Of a stretch of 64,000 bases of DNA, positions 52,631-62,230 are shown in pieces. The DNA lies in NCBI GenBank assembly GCA_041395725.1, contig JAWKZW010000001.1, positions 372,001-436,000 of the forward strand. The letters run 5' to 3'. The position numbers and the translations under genes were made by a program. The notes beneath the pieces were generated by a model that was not told where the DNA came from, did no database searches, and saw only the letters and a program-made list of their open reading frames with translations. The first letter of the stretch is position 1, and each line of letters starts with the position of its first letter. Source of the stretch: Gammaproteobacteria bacterium. Its GTDB lineage: Bacteria > Pseudomonadota > Gammaproteobacteria > Pseudomonadales > Pseudohongiellaceae.

Positions 52631-53004
52631 CAGACGATCTGTCCTGCGGTGATGCCGAGAAACTTCACAACCAGCCCCTGACCCAGCACCAGTTCGAGGA
52701 TAACCAGCCAGGCGACGGCGCGCCAGCGATACCGGTGCAACTGATCTGCCTGGGCGGAATGGATCTTTCCAATTTTGGCGAGGTGTTCAACGCCGACATT
52801 CCAACCGAACGCCACCAGCGCGATCACTGTCCACCGGCATAGCGTGAGTGTTAGACGCCAGGAGTCGATACCCTGCTGAATGGACGGTACAGAGTCGGTC
52901 TGTAACCGATGCATCAGCCAATAGCCCACCAGTGCGGTCAGCAGCGCGGCAGCCAATGAAGCAAACAAGAAGCCCTTGCGTTTTGCTCCACTGTTATTGA
53001 ACAC
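52630..53004 (-). CDS. Small membrane protein of ICE conjugation operon
   Basis: About 124 residues with three hydrophobic helices (about 15-34, 55-75 and 95-118). A GTG at 53004 is preferred. It gives a protein starting (M)FNNSGAKRKGFLFASLAAALL and overlaps the end of the preceding gene by 11 bp; the longer upstream frame is antisense-type sequence. Proteins of this size between the PFL_4711 and TraG-N genes are usual in these elements. The specific role is unknown. Confidence 0.65.
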   Translation of the reverse strand: MFNNSGAKRKGFLFASLAAALLTALVGYWLMHRLQTDSVPSIQQGIDSWRLTLTLCRWTVIALVAFGWNVGVEHLAKIGKIHSAQADQLHRYRWRAVAWLVILELVLGQGLVVKFLGITAGQIV

Positions 53005-54334
53005 GACCGCCTCGCAATGGGTCTGGATCGATGGTTGGCACTTCCGGTACGGTGAGGGAGCTCTGCCTTCTGGCCGCGGCGCGTTCGAGTAGAGTGGCAA
53101 CGGTGTCGGAGACCACTTCTTTGCGCACACGGGTCTCAAACAGCAGGTTCTCGATCTCTTTGTCGAGCTCGGCAATAGAAGTGTCTGCATGCTCGCGTGC
53201 GACTTCGGTGGCATAGACCTCGGGTACCTGCCGGCCCGACAATAACAATCGCCGTGCGAACAGCGCCTTCTCGACCGTGCGCGCGGTGCTGATTTCCGAG
53301 ACCAGTCGCCCCATGATCAGGCTCTGCTCAGACGGTGGCATTTCACGGATCGCTTCGATCACCTGCCGGGTGATGGCCACGCCTGGCGCGGTGATCTGAT
53401 CGAGATTAGCCAGCGTCGGCGGTGTCGCACCACTGACCAGATTCTGGATTTCAGTGGTGACGGTAGCGGACTCCTGGTAGAGCTTGGGTAACAGCCCGGT
53501 GCCGGGAATGCTGTCTTTGCGGCAGGTGTCGCAGGTAGTAACGATATTCTCGCCCACCACATCGACCGTCCAATCGCGGGCCTCCGCCGGGGATGACCAG
53601 ATTTCAGAAAGACGCGTGGCCGATGCCGCTGGCACTGGCGTGGTATCAGTGACGGCCCGATTCATATTGATGTTGTAACCGGCCTCGACGATGTCGCCGG
53701 TGAACTCCAGCACCGGTTGCCCACTGCCGCCTGCCTGCCCGCCGATCCAGGGCACACCGTTATCGCCATTGGAGGTTTCCACCGTATCCTTGGCGGAGAC
53801 GGCATCATTGCCGCCAATCCCCATCTGCACCTTCCAGTCGTTGCCTTTGGATAGAGTGATCAGATCGGCATAGGGGTTCTTGCCCTGGGCGATCTCGGCC
53901 TCCATCTGCTCGCAGGACTTGGTGGCCAGCTGCATGGTTTCTTCGGCCTTGATCAGCGCGTTCTGAAAAAGATCGTACAAGCCGGGGTTGGCGCGCTGCA
54001 GGATTAATGCCGGCAACGCCGCAATGGCGCTGGTCGCCGCAGCGGTCATCGCCGCCATCATGTTATCGACGCCGGCACCGATGTCATTCAGGGTATTGGT
54101 CACCGCGGCCACCGGATCAAATTTGCCGCAGCTGTACCCGAGCCCCAATTGGGCGGAGCCTCCCAGGGTGACGGAGACTACTGCGGGGTTGGCAGGTACA
54201 GAGACAGGCTCTGCCCCACCGATTTCGTAGTACCACAAGCTATCTTCGGTGGGACCCAGGGCCGCGTGAAGGACCTGACTCACACTCATGGCGCCAAACA
54301 ATAATATCGTGCGAACAGACACTTTCATGCTCAT
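52994..54334 (-). CDS. Integrating conjugative element protein, PFL_4711 family
   Basis: A 446-residue exported protein. The ATG at 54334 overlaps the preceding gene's stop as ATGA and opens into a signal peptide (VRTILLFGAMSVSQVLHAALG). The sequence has LGLGYSCGKFDP, an alanine-rich helix (about 70-95), CDTCRKDSIPGTG with a CxxC pair, and a long helical C-terminus. This is the pattern of the TIGR03755/PFL_4711 family, a periplasmic component of the MPF_G conjugation machinery. Exact function unknown. Confidence 0.8.
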   Translation of the reverse strand: MSMKVSVRTILLFGAMSVSQVLHAALGPTEDSLWYYEIGGAEPVSVPANPAVVSVTLGGSAQLGLGYSCGKFDPVAAVTNTLNDIGAGVDNMMAAMTAAATSAIAALPALILQRANPGLYDLFQNALIKAEETMQLATKSCEQMEAEIAQGKNPYADLITLSKGNDWKVQMGIGGNDAVSAKDTVETSNGDNGVPWIGGQAGGSGQPVLEFTGDIVEAGYNINMNRAVTDTTPVPAASATRLSEIWSSPAEARDWTVDVVGENIVTTCDTCRKDSIPGTGLLPKLYQESATVTTEIQNLVSGATPPTLANLDQITAPGVAITRQVIEAIREMPPSEQSLIMGRLVSEISTARTVEKALFARRLLLSGRQVPEVYATEVAREHADTSIAELDKEIENLLFETRVRKEVVSDTVATLLERAAARRQSSLTVPEVPTIDPDPLRGGRVQ

Positions 54335-55353
54335 GGTGGGTAATTGATCCAGTCGACGTTGAACAGAAAGATGCCGCGATCCCGACAACAGCTGTAGGGG
54401 CGCCACAGATTCCAGGCATAGTCGCCCTGGGCATCGACTCGACCGCCGCCCCAGCCGGTGAAACTGGCCAGGTCATTGGTGCCAAATACCTTGCAGGTCG
54501 ACTCCGCTCTGGGCAAAAGCATCTGCCACTCGCCCGTGTCGGGATCGTCTTCAATCAGAGGTCCCGGAGGCCACACGCGCTGCCGTGAACTGGAACCACC
54601 AGTTATCGGCACGTAAATATGGGGTTGCCCCCGGCGGGTCACGATGTCGCCTGCGCGCTGGGCATTGATGGCCGCCGCCTTGGGTTCCTCCGCCTGCGTC
54701 GTCCAGCCGGTGCGTGGGTACACGCCGCCCCAGGTCTGCAGTGGCCAGGTGCCGATTTCCCGCAAACCGGGTATCAGGCTCGCCGGGTAGAACATCTCCG
54801 GGATTTCCATCCGCCAGGAGAGTGCGTCCAGTCCCGACAGGAAATACGGAAAGAAGGAAGTAGTTTGTGAATTACAGAGGTAGCCGGTGCTGGCGACGAT
54901 GCTCGACAGGGAGCTGACCGGATGCCCGATGACATCCGTTTCCCGAAAAACCAGGTTGCGATGATCCTTGTTGCCCTGCCCGCCTTCGGTTCTATTGCCG
55001 GCGCTGTCAATCGGCACAGCCAGCAAGCTGCCGAGTAGCCCATTGGCGGCGGTTCGTTGTGCCACGCCCAGCGTCCTGCGAATCTCGACCCAGGGATTAC
55101 CACCGAGTTCGTTGTAGGCACTCACCACCGCGTCGGGTTGGTAATGCCCTACTTTGATCGAGGTGCGCACGCTGCACCCGGACAGGGAGCAACGCAACCA
55201 GAAGCACATCCCCACCGGCATCCAACGCATACAGCTGAGCGCCGCGCGGGTGGTCTGTGCAACGATTTCCGGTGTGGTAATGGTGCCTGTGTGGCCGACC
55301 AGTGGCATTAACAGCAGCAGGATCAGCCAACCACGATACAGGGCGGCTTTCAT
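54331..55353 (-). CDS. Integrating conjugative element protein, PFL_4710 family (TraU-like)
   Basis: A 340-residue exported protein with a signal peptide (RGWLILLLLMPLVGHTG). It is rich in cysteine: CMRWMPVGMCFWLRC near residue 41-55, further cysteines at about 61 and 175, and CCRD near the end. The VEIRRTLG, PEMFYPASLIPG and WNLWRPYSCC blocks are those of the TIGR03756/PFL_4710 family, related to TraU of F-type systems. It is thought to act in mating-pair stabilisation or DNA transfer in the periplasm. Coupled to its neighbours by ATGA overlaps at both ends. Confidence 0.85.
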   Translation of the reverse strand: MKAALYRGWLILLLLMPLVGHTGTITTPEIVAQTTRAALSCMRWMPVGMCFWLRCSLSGCSVRTSIKVGHYQPDAVVSAYNELGGNPWVEIRRTLGVAQRTAANGLLGSLLAVPIDSAGNRTEGGQGNKDHRNLVFRETDVIGHPVSSLSSIVASTGYLCNSQTTSFFPYFLSGLDALSWRMEIPEMFYPASLIPGLREIGTWPLQTWGGVYPRTGWTTQAEEPKAAAINAQRAGDIVTRRGQPHIYVPITGGSSSRQRVWPPGPLIEDDPDTGEWQMLLPRAESTCKVFGTNDLASFTGWGGGRVDAQGDYAWNLWRPYSCCRDRGIFLFNVDWINYPP

Positions 55354-55811
55354 TGTTCTGCACTCTCTGCCTGCCGCCGCTGATAAAGCTGGGTGGCAGC
55401 GTAGATATCGGTAAGGCCATACACCACGGCCTGGCCATCAAAGACAATGGCCGGGTAACGATCGATACCGTACTGCATTGCCTGCACCAGGCCTTTGGCG
55501 GCGTTTTCCAGTTCTCTGCTGAGCTGACTGTCCATCCGCTGGAATCGTTGCAGGGCCAGCGCTTTGGCGGACTCTGGATCTGCCGGCAGGTCAATGGAGA
55601 GTACTTCCTGCAGTTTGTGTATCCGATCGATCAGATAGACGGTCGAATGGCCATTTCCAGACACAATCTGAAGACTCGAATCGGTGAACACCTCGATCGT
55701 CGGGGCCTGCTCGATGGTCTGCTCGATGGCAATCTCGCTGGCTTGCACAGACGTACAGAGTGTTCCTGTTAGCAGCAACGAGATAATGAATTGAGCCTTT
55801 GTGACATTCAC
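55350..55811 (-). CDS. Integrating conjugative element protein, PFL_4709 family
   Basis: About 153 residues, of the TIGR03757 (DUF1525) family. A signal peptide (TKAQFIISLLLTGTLCTSVQAS) is followed by TIEVFTDSSLQIV. The diagnostic end is GIDRYPAIVFDGQAVVYGLTDIYAATQLY. The GTG at 55811 gives a normal signal peptide; a GTG at 55880 would add 23 untypical residues. It is exported and thioredoxin-like in appearance. It overlaps the PFL_4710 gene start as ATGA, so it is the first gene of the downstream half of the operon. Confidence 0.8.
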   Translation of the reverse strand: MNVTKAQFIISLLLTGTLCTSVQASEIAIEQTIEQAPTIEVFTDSSLQIVSGNGHSTVYLIDRIHKLQEVLSIDLPADPESAKALALQRFQRMDSQLSRELENAAKGLVQAMQYGIDRYPAIVFDGQAVVYGLTDIYAATQLYQRRQAESAEQ

Positions 55812-55974
55812 TGACGATCGTCCAACCTGGAGGGCTTTGAGAAAGTCACCATCCTGCGCGATTACAGATTCGGGAAACACGGTTTATTCAGACGGAAGCG
55901 GTCGAAGTTTCTGGAACAGAAACAGCACCATTTTTATAATCACGGGAAATCGATAGAGGAAACAAAATACGGAT

Positions 55975-56814
55975 ATGGACTTCAGCCCCATCATCCAGCA
56001 AGTCTACGGCGTTCTGTGGTATCTCATCCCACTGGCCATACTGGCCGGTATTCTCAAATCACCCTGGTTCAAAGGGATTACCGGTGAGTTCTTGGTGAAC
56101 ACAGCCGCTCGGCTATTCCTGCCCAAGGACGAGTACCACCTGATCAAGGACGTGACCTTACAGTCAGAAGATGGCACGACGCAGATCGACCATATTATTG
56201 TGTCGCGCTATGGCGTGTTCGTAATTGAAACCAAAAACATGAAGGGATGGATATTCGGCTCGGCCAACCAGAAGACCTGGACGCAGAAGATCTACAAGCA
56301 CACCAACAAGTTTCAAAACCCGCTGCATCAGAACTACAAACACGTCAAAACGCTTGAAGCCCTGTTGGATATTCCGTCTTCTGCCATTCACTCGCTGGTG
56401 GTGTTTGTCGGTGACTCTACGTTCAAGACTGAGATGCCCGATAACGTGACCTATGCCGGTGGCTATATTCGCCACATTAAGGCAAAGCGCGAAGTGGTAC
56501 TCAGTCAGGCCGACATCGATGCCGTGATCAGGCAGATCGTGCAGCTGCGATTGCAGCGCGGACTGACCACCAACCGCCAACACGTCCGTCATCTGCGTCA
56601 GAAGCAGACTGTCGCATCTCCAGTCACGCCCTCCACCACGCCACTCACCAACCCATCAGCCGCTCCCTCGGCCACACCCCAAAGTCCAAAACAGTGCCCG
56701 AAGTGCGGCAGCGAGATGGTGCTTCGTACCACTAAAAATGGAAAATATGCGGGCAATCAGTTTTGGGGATGTGCAACGTTTCCGGCCTGCCGTGGTGTGG
56801 TACAGCTGCCCTGA
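55975..56814 (+). CDS. NERD nuclease-related protein with topoisomerase-type zinc ribbon
   Basis: A 279-residue protein. One membrane helix (about 10-28) is followed by a NERD domain (about 33-150): Glu38 (TGEFLVN), Asp72 (TTQIDHIIVS) and Glu85-x-Lys87 (VFVIETKNMKG). After a proline/threonine-rich linker comes a C4 zinc ribbon (CPKCGSEMVLRTTKNGKYAGNQFWGCATFPACRG) like those at the C-terminus of topoisomerase I. The nuclease core is intact. It is the only plus-strand gene inside the minus-strand conjugation operon, and its direction marks it as an insertion. It may act in DNA processing or defence. Confidence 0.88.
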   Translation: MDFSPIIQQVYGVLWYLIPLAILAGILKSPWFKGITGEFLVNTAARLFLPKDEYHLIKDVTLQSEDGTTQIDHIIVSRYGVFVIETKNMKGWIFGSANQKTWTQKIYKHTNKFQNPLHQNYKHVKTLEALLDIPSSAIHSLVVFVGDSTFKTEMPDNVTYAGGYIRHIKAKREVVLSQADIDAVIRQIVQLRLQRGLTTNRQHVRHLRQKQTVASPVTPSTTPLTNPSAAPSATPQSPKQCPKCGSEMVLRTTKNGKYAGNQFWGCATFPACRGVVQLP

Positions 56815-56833
56815 ACCGCCAACTTGAATGAGA

Positions 56834-59554
56834 CTACCGCGACTGCTCAATACGCCGGGCAACCTCATAAACGGCTTCGAGCTCTGAGCAATGCTTTTCA
56901 CGCATAATGGCGGCGCGCTCGGCCTTCTCGTGCTTTTCAGTCATGGCCAGTGCGAGTGACAAAGCAGGAGGCACATTCCGAAACAGGGCTTCGACCTTAT
57001 CGGCCAGCACAACGCCCTCCACGTATTTACCCGGCTCCTTGCGGGCGGACAGCAGCAGGTTACGCTGTTCGTCGTTCAGATCCTTGAAGCGGGCAATCTG
57101 CTCAACTTCCTCTTTCGGCATCACCAGGCACAGCCACCACTCCATCATATTGAGCATCTTGCGGCTCGCGTCCGGGAAGTCTTCCAGATTCTGGGTGGCA
57201 ATCCAGAACCAGGCACCGAGCTTGCGCCACATCTTGGTGATCTTGACCACGTAACGCGCCAGCAGTGGATTGGTGGTAATGATATGACCTTCGTCGGTAA
57301 CCACCAGTGTGGGGCGATCATCGTGTTGGTGGCGTTCCACCAGATCGTTGATGTGGCTCATCATCGACAGGTAAGCGACTGTCAGTTGGTCCTCGTAACC
57401 CTCCCGCGCCAGCATGCCCATTTCGAGGATGGTGACATCGGCCTCCGGCCAGGACTGTCCCGGTCGATTGAAGAAATGACCGGCCAAGCCCGAACAGAAC
57501 AACGCCATACCATCACCCATTTCCAGTGCGCGATTGCGCCGATGCTCGGGTAGCTCCGTGTTGGTGGCGATGGCCTGAAAAGCATCGACCACGTCCTGGG
57601 TAACCACCTGGGTATTGCCGGCTTCTTTCACGGTTTTCGCAGCAAGGAATATGGCATTGCGAATCAGCAGCCGGTCGGCACGAGTCAAGCGCGCATCCTC
57701 GCGCTCATCGCCACCGGTGATCATGATTCGCGCTGCAATCTCCATTTCCCCGAGAATATCGCGCCCGCCACCCTCATCCTCGATCTCGTCGTCTTCGTCC
57801 AGTGTTTCTTCCAGAGTGCGATCATCGGTATCGAGCGGATTCAGCACATGGCGCCGATCGAGCAGGCGCAGCGCATCGGCAAAGGGAGGCAGACTGACAT
57901 CGACATTGGGGTTCAATGTAATCTGGTTGACCGATAAGCCATGGTGCGCAAAATGCTGCCCCAGCAGGGAAAACGACGCGCCCGCTTCGATAATGAAAAT
58001 GCGAGGCCGGTGTCGCGCCATCATCTGTTGTAGCAGATACACCAGTAGTGCCGACTTCCCTGCACCCGTTGGCCCCAGGATCAGCATGTGAGCGTTCTTC
58101 TTACGACCCTCCCGATGTAACGGGTCGAACACCAGCGGCTCAGCACCGCGGTTATAGAACACCAACCCCGGATGACCGGTTCCACGCGAACGACCATAGA
58201 ACGGCAACAGATTGGCAATATGGCGAGAGAAAATCAGCCGCGACCTGCGCCGCGATTTATCCAGCTCCGCGTCATAAGCCATGGGCAGGTTGCGGATGTA
58301 GCTATCGAGCGCCAGCAAGTCTGCTTCCTGGGTGATCGGTTGCAATCCATTCGGAAGGAGCAGCGCGTTGAGGCGATTCAAATTGTGACGCAGGGACTTT
58401 TGATTCTCACCGCGCACATAGAAAGCCAGGCTGACAGGATAGAGTTTGTTGCCCTGCGCCATCTCCCGCTCCACTTGCTCTGCGTCTTCTCGGGTGATCG
58501 ACGCCTCCGCCGAGTCGCCTACCGATGCGCGTTTGATTCGCGCGATATGATTGCGGGTGGTGTCCTGTGGTTTCAGCGTAAGCGTTATTGCCATGATGGT
58601 GTGCTCAGGCAGACGATCAAAGAGCGAGAACACCTGATCTCCGGCCTGGCGCTCCGCCGTGAAATGTCCAATGTCCGGCGCCCGCCGTAAGCTTTGAATC
58701 GTCACGACCGTGTGCGGCAGATCATCGAATAGCCAGCTCGCCGAAGCCTCGTCTGAACGCGGCATCGACAGCGTCAACTGTTCCGCAAAGTCGTAACCAA
58801 AGGGTAAATCGTCGTCGCCCGGATAGGGCGCCATCTGTAGCAACGATTCCGGGCTTTCATCGGCAAATACTGGCTTGGGGTTAAACCAGCTCAGCAACCA
58901 GTGATAAAACGCCTTACCGTCTGCGCGCTGGACGTGGATCCCCGCAGAAGCCAGGGCGGCAATCCATTTGGTCGCCACGTCATTGAGCGCCTCTTCCACC
59001 TCGATGGCCGCCGGGGTTTTGCCGTTGTGCTTCAAACGCCGGTAGAGCACCACCCGAATCCGACGCTGCTGGCCCTGCCAACGCGAACCGGTGACCGTGG
59101 TATCGTCAAACAAGCCCCCCGGTCGGGAAATCGCCTGCAAATGCGCCGACATCACGGCCTGATAGTGTTGCGAATAATCAGATACGCGAACAGCCGGCAT
59201 CGGATAACGGGCCAGCAAGGCATCGAACTGATTGAGCCGCGGTTCATCCTGCACATAGACCTGTAATACCCAGGGCGCATCGTCGCGTTCAGGAATAGCC
59301 TCATTGATCGCGGTCTGGATGGTATCTCGCAGCTGCGCCATAAACGCCGGGGTGCGTGCTTCACAACCGACCGGTGTGACTTCGAACAGCGCCCCCAGGC
59401 TGGCACCGTCCTCCAACACAAAGGCTTTGCACTCAGGGATGTATTCCATCCAGGGCAACAGGTCGGTAAACGACGGTGGGCGGTCGTAGTGCCGCTTGAT
59501 GGTCGCGTTAGTGAGCGGGGATGCATCCGAATGTTCGGGCTGATTGATTGCCAT
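56834..59554 (-). CDS. Conjugative transfer ATPase, PFL_4706 family (VirB4-like)
   Basis: A 906-residue ATPase that powers the type IV secretion channel. Walker A GPTGAGKS is at 494-501 and Walker B LVVTDEGH lies near residue 755, with WIATQNLEDF as the downstream sensor. The N-terminal half (about 30-420) is the membrane-associated VirB4 domain. An acidic insertion (TLDEDDEIEDEGGGRD) follows the Walker region, as seen in the PFL_4706/TIGR03744 family. Located cytoplasmically at the inner membrane. The gene is full length for the family. Confidence 0.93.
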   Translation of the reverse strand: MAINQPEHSDASPLTNATIKRHYDRPPSFTDLLPWMEYIPECKAFVLEDGASLGALFEVTPVGCEARTPAFMAQLRDTIQTAINEAIPERDDAPWVLQVYVQDEPRLNQFDALLARYPMPAVRVSDYSQHYQAVMSAHLQAISRPGGLFDDTTVTGSRWQGQQRRIRVVLYRRLKHNGKTPAAIEVEEALNDVATKWIAALASAGIHVQRADGKAFYHWLLSWFNPKPVFADESPESLLQMAPYPGDDDLPFGYDFAEQLTLSMPRSDEASASWLFDDLPHTVVTIQSLRRAPDIGHFTAERQAGDQVFSLFDRLPEHTIMAITLTLKPQDTTRNHIARIKRASVGDSAEASITREDAEQVEREMAQGNKLYPVSLAFYVRGENQKSLRHNLNRLNALLLPNGLQPITQEADLLALDSYIRNLPMAYDAELDKSRRRSRLIFSRHIANLLPFYGRSRGTGHPGLVFYNRGAEPLVFDPLHREGRKKNAHMLILGPTGAGKSALLVYLLQQMMARHRPRIFIIEAGASFSLLGQHFAHHGLSVNQITLNPNVDVSLPPFADALRLLDRRHVLNPLDTDDRTLEETLDEDDEIEDEGGGRDILGEMEIAARIMITGGDEREDARLTRADRLLIRNAIFLAAKTVKEAGNTQVVTQDVVDAFQAIATNTELPEHRRNRALEMGDGMALFCSGLAGHFFNRPGQSWPEADVTILEMGMLAREGYEDQLTVAYLSMMSHINDLVERHQHDDRPTLVVTDEGHIITTNPLLARYVVKITKMWRKLGAWFWIATQNLEDFPDASRKMLNMMEWWLCLVMPKEEVEQIARFKDLNDEQRNLLLSARKEPGKYVEGVVLADKVEALFRNVPPALSLALAMTEKHEKAERAAIMREKHCSELEAVYEVARRIEQSR

Positions 59555-59562
59555 GGATACCT

Positions 59563-60021
59563 CTACTGGCCTGATAGCGACTGACTATTTTTAGACGGCA
59601 TCTCGCCGGACACTTCCCCCGCCACTTCCCCGGGCAGGGCGTACTCCACCGTTTCATAGAGGGGAAAGGTAGTCACATAACCCGGTACCGGGGTGCGCTC
59701 ACTGCCCGACAGGTGAGGAAAGATGTACATCACCAGCGTGGGATTGGGCAGGCGGGGAAATACCGTATCGATCTCATTGGCCGCTTCCCGCACGAAGCCG
59801 CGGTAGTGCTCGATGCCCGATTGCGGTAACGACTGACCACCGATCACGCGACGATGGTCGGGCTTTTGAACGTCCACCATGTGCTGGTCATAAATGGACT
59901 TCATCGTCGGGCCGTCCTGGGGCAACACCGTCTCTTTGGTGCTGGCGCAGCCGCCCATCAATAGGCTAGTCCAGACCAGAACCAGTGGTAGTTGTCGCTT
60001 GTTGGAATAGATTCGCTTCAT
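59563..60021 (-). CDS. Conjugative element lipoprotein, PFL_4707 family
   Basis: A 152-residue lipoprotein of the TIGR03751 family. The signal runs to the lipobox LLMGGC (lipidated Cys24). The mature part has PTMKSIYDQHM, RRVIGGQ and RLPNPTLVMYIFPHLSGSERTPVPGYVTTFPLYE, the usual family blocks. The ATG at 60021 follows AGGAAAC. It overlaps the PFL_4705 gene by 56 bp. It occupies the VirB7-like position of the outer-membrane complex (inference). Confidence 0.85.
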   Translation of the reverse strand: MKRIYSNKRQLPLVLVWTSLLMGGCASTKETVLPQDGPTMKSIYDQHMVDVQKPDHRRVIGGQSLPQSGIEHYRGFVREAANEIDTVFPRLPNPTLVMYIFPHLSGSERTPVPGYVTTFPLYETVEYALPGEVAGEVSGEMPSKNSQSLSGQ

Positions 60022-61402
60022 GGTGAAGTTTCCTGCCATTGGAATGGAAATCGATGGGAAGTTCGTGATCGACATGGATCGCCAGCTCGACGCCGGCGGG
60101 GACAAAGACCGCATCGAAACTCTGCGCCTGGCGCTCCCGCAGCCACTGGGCAACTTCCTCGCTGCCGCCGCTCAGGGTTTTGCCCAACACGTATTTGCCG
60201 GTCTCTCCAGAGACGACGCTCGTTGCCGTGCCGGCATCGTTGATCAGGGTTGTGGTTTCCGCCTGCGCGGCCGCTTCGCCCGCCGCTTCAAGCGCCATCA
60301 CGCCAATGCGCTGAGTGAGGAAGGCAGGCGCGTTGGTCTTGCGCTCACCTGTGATACAGGGAATACCGCGCGCATCCGAAATCCAGCCCAGCGGTCGGTT
60401 GTTGCCTCCCCCTGCGCTGTTTCCACTGGAACCACTCCGTTGATTGTCGTCACTAGCGAGGGTCTGAATGGTGCCGTCCTCGAACACGAAGGTCACCGAT
60501 TCCAATTTTCCGGTCACACAGGAGAGGGTCCAGTCGCCGATCGCGGTGCCACTCCAGATCATGCCTTCGATGCCCGGAATGCGCAGGCCATTGGCTGCCA
60601 GGTTTTCCTTACCGGTAATCACCTTGAATGGCATGGGGTCGCGCACCTGCCCCTGAATAGGCACCCTGCCGACCAGGGCAGTCATGCCGGTGGAGCCAAT
60701 CAGGGTGGCATTGCGAGGCACCGTGTAGACCGGCACAGTGCTGTTGAGGGCATCAGAGCCTTTGGTAACCAGCGATTGCACCGGCGGACCCGCGCTGTCG
60801 AGCGCGCTACGACCGGTGCGACTGAATCGATTGAGTAGCGTCTCTTTATCCTCGCCGGTCGATGGCGAGAGCTCCAAAGGATTGACCCAAACCAGCGACT
60901 CCGAATTCGCAGTGGGTGCGCTGACACCATCTAGCCCGAGCCCGACGGGAATGTCAGAACCCGCAGCCGATGAAGGTTTTGCCGACTGGCCGTAGCGGTT
61001 GGACAGGGAGTCCACCCTGGCCGTCAAGGCCGCAATGGCCGAGCTCGTCTCCGGTGACGCGGTGTCGCTCCGTTTGGCTGCCAGGGATTGCTGCACTCGG
61101 GTCAGTACATTGTTTTCGATCTGTTTGCGGTCCTCGATCAACTCGCGGTTTTCTTGTTTGAGCGCCGTGTTATCCCGACGCAGGGCATTCAGCTCCGAGG
61201 TCATGGCGCTGACATTGGCGGTCAGCGTCTTGATGGTGTCTGCCGGTGAATCGGCATCCGGTTTCGGCGCCTGCGGCACCGCCTCCAAAACTTGAGCCTG
61301 CTCTTCATCCGGCGAGCAGGACTTCACGGTAACCAGCGCCGCCATCAAGACAACGGAGCCGGCAAGTAGAGGTAATAAGCGATTACTGGTGACCATCGAC
61401 AT
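59966..61402 (-). CDS. Integrating conjugative element protein, PFL_4705 family (TraB/VirB10-like)
   Basis: A 478-residue protein. One N-terminal membrane helix (about 8-28), a coiled coil with heptad repeats (about 60-115), a proline-rich periplasmic part, then a C-terminal barrel with VPRNATLIGSTGMTALVGRVP and WSGTAIGDWTLSCVTG. This matches the TIGR03752/PFL_4705 family and VirB10/TraB proteins, which span the envelope and link inner and outer membrane complexes. The end overlaps the lipoprotein gene start. Confidence 0.88.
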   Translation of the reverse strand: MSMVTSNRLLPLLAGSVVLMAALVTVKSCSPDEEQAQVLEAVPQAPKPDADSPADTIKTLTANVSAMTSELNALRRDNTALKQENRELIEDRKQIENNVLTRVQQSLAAKRSDTASPETSSAIAALTARVDSLSNRYGQSAKPSSAAGSDIPVGLGLDGVSAPTANSESLVWVNPLELSPSTGEDKETLLNRFSRTGRSALDSAGPPVQSLVTKGSDALNSTVPVYTVPRNATLIGSTGMTALVGRVPIQGQVRDPMPFKVITGKENLAANGLRIPGIEGMIWSGTAIGDWTLSCVTGKLESVTFVFEDGTIQTLASDDNQRSGSSGNSAGGGNNRPLGWISDARGIPCITGERKTNAPAFLTQRIGVMALEAAGEAAAQAETTTLINDAGTATSVVSGETGKYVLGKTLSGGSEEVAQWLRERQAQSFDAVFVPAGVELAIHVDHELPIDFHSNGRKLHHEANLFQQATTTTGSGLD

Positions 61403-61423
61403 GGGGTAGATTCCACTCCTCTC

Positions 61424-62230
61424 TCAAAGCGCCACATCGAATGGCCGATCCGAGATCAGATAGACCGCGGTGGTATCGGCTTCATCGCCCGCAGGTAGCA
61501 AGCGGTTGTGCTGAAACGTTGCTGCTAACCAGGCCCCGCGAAGTTCACGCGGATCCAGCACCACCGGCCTTTGGGTTCGATTGGTCAACTTGACGGCGGT
61601 GACATAACGTAAACCCGCCTTCCAGGCGGCGACGGGGACCGCTTCGATCCGTGCGCCATGCACCAGCTCGACCGGTTCGGCGCTGACGGGAATGGCGACT
61701 ACACCCGGCTGACGAGGAATCAGTCGTGCGGGTGCGTAGAGTTGTTGCGCGGCATAGCGAGTGAGTGCGGCATACCCCCAGGACAGCGATTGGGTGTTAG
61801 ATAGCGATTCGGCAGCATTCGTGTACGGTTCCGAATCCAGCAGTATTTGCACATCGGGTAACGTGTAGCTGTCGGCCTCGGAAGGTTCTGCTGACACATC
61901 GAGGACATACATCGGCCCCTCGGTTTCCGATCGCACCATGATGCGGGTGGTTTCGAATGGCTCTCTGGCCAACAGGTATAGGGTGCCGTTGATGCTTTGG
62001 CTGCGCAGCTGCACTGTCAGTGACTGCGGCAGGCCGATACTCACCGAATCCGGGAAATGCACCAGACGTTCTTCGCCGACGACCAACGGAATCGCGATGG
62101 GCGTTTTGTTCCAGACAACACGTTCAGGCGCATTTGACACTGCATCGACTTGTGCAAAGGACAGCAGCGGAATACAGAAACCGAGCAAGGCGATCCACCT
62201 AACTGGCGCAAGAAAAAAGCGGGAATTCAT
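61424..62230 (-). CDS. Integrating conjugative element protein, PFL_4704 family (VirB9/TraK-like)
   Basis: A 268-residue periplasmic protein of the TIGR03749 (DUF3438) family. The signal peptide ends near FAQVDA. The VVWNKTPIAIPLVVGEERLVHFPDSVSIGLP segment and a beta-rich C-terminal part (KLTNRTQRPVVLDPRELRGAW) match the family and resemble TraK/VirB9. The start overlaps the preceding gene's stop as ATGA. Probably part of the outer-membrane core complex. Confidence 0.85.
   Translation of the reverse strand: MNSRFFLAPVRWIALLGFCIPLLSFAQVDAVSNAPERVVWNKTPIAIPLVVGEERLVHFPDSVSIGLPQSLTVQLRSQSINGTLYLLAREPFETTRIMVRSETEGPMYVLDVSAEPSEADSYTLPDVQILLDSEPYTNAAESLSNTQSLSWGYAALTRYAAQQLYAPARLIPRQPGVVAIPVSAEPVELVHGARIEAVPVAAWKAGLRYVTAVKLTNRTQRPVVLDPRELRGAWLAATFQHNRLLPAGDEADTTAVYLISDRPFDVAL

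Noticed and set aside
53005..53214. Upstream extension of the small ICE membrane protein
   Set aside because: It is out-of-frame sequence of the PFL_4711 gene; the GTG at 53004 gives a normal short overlap.
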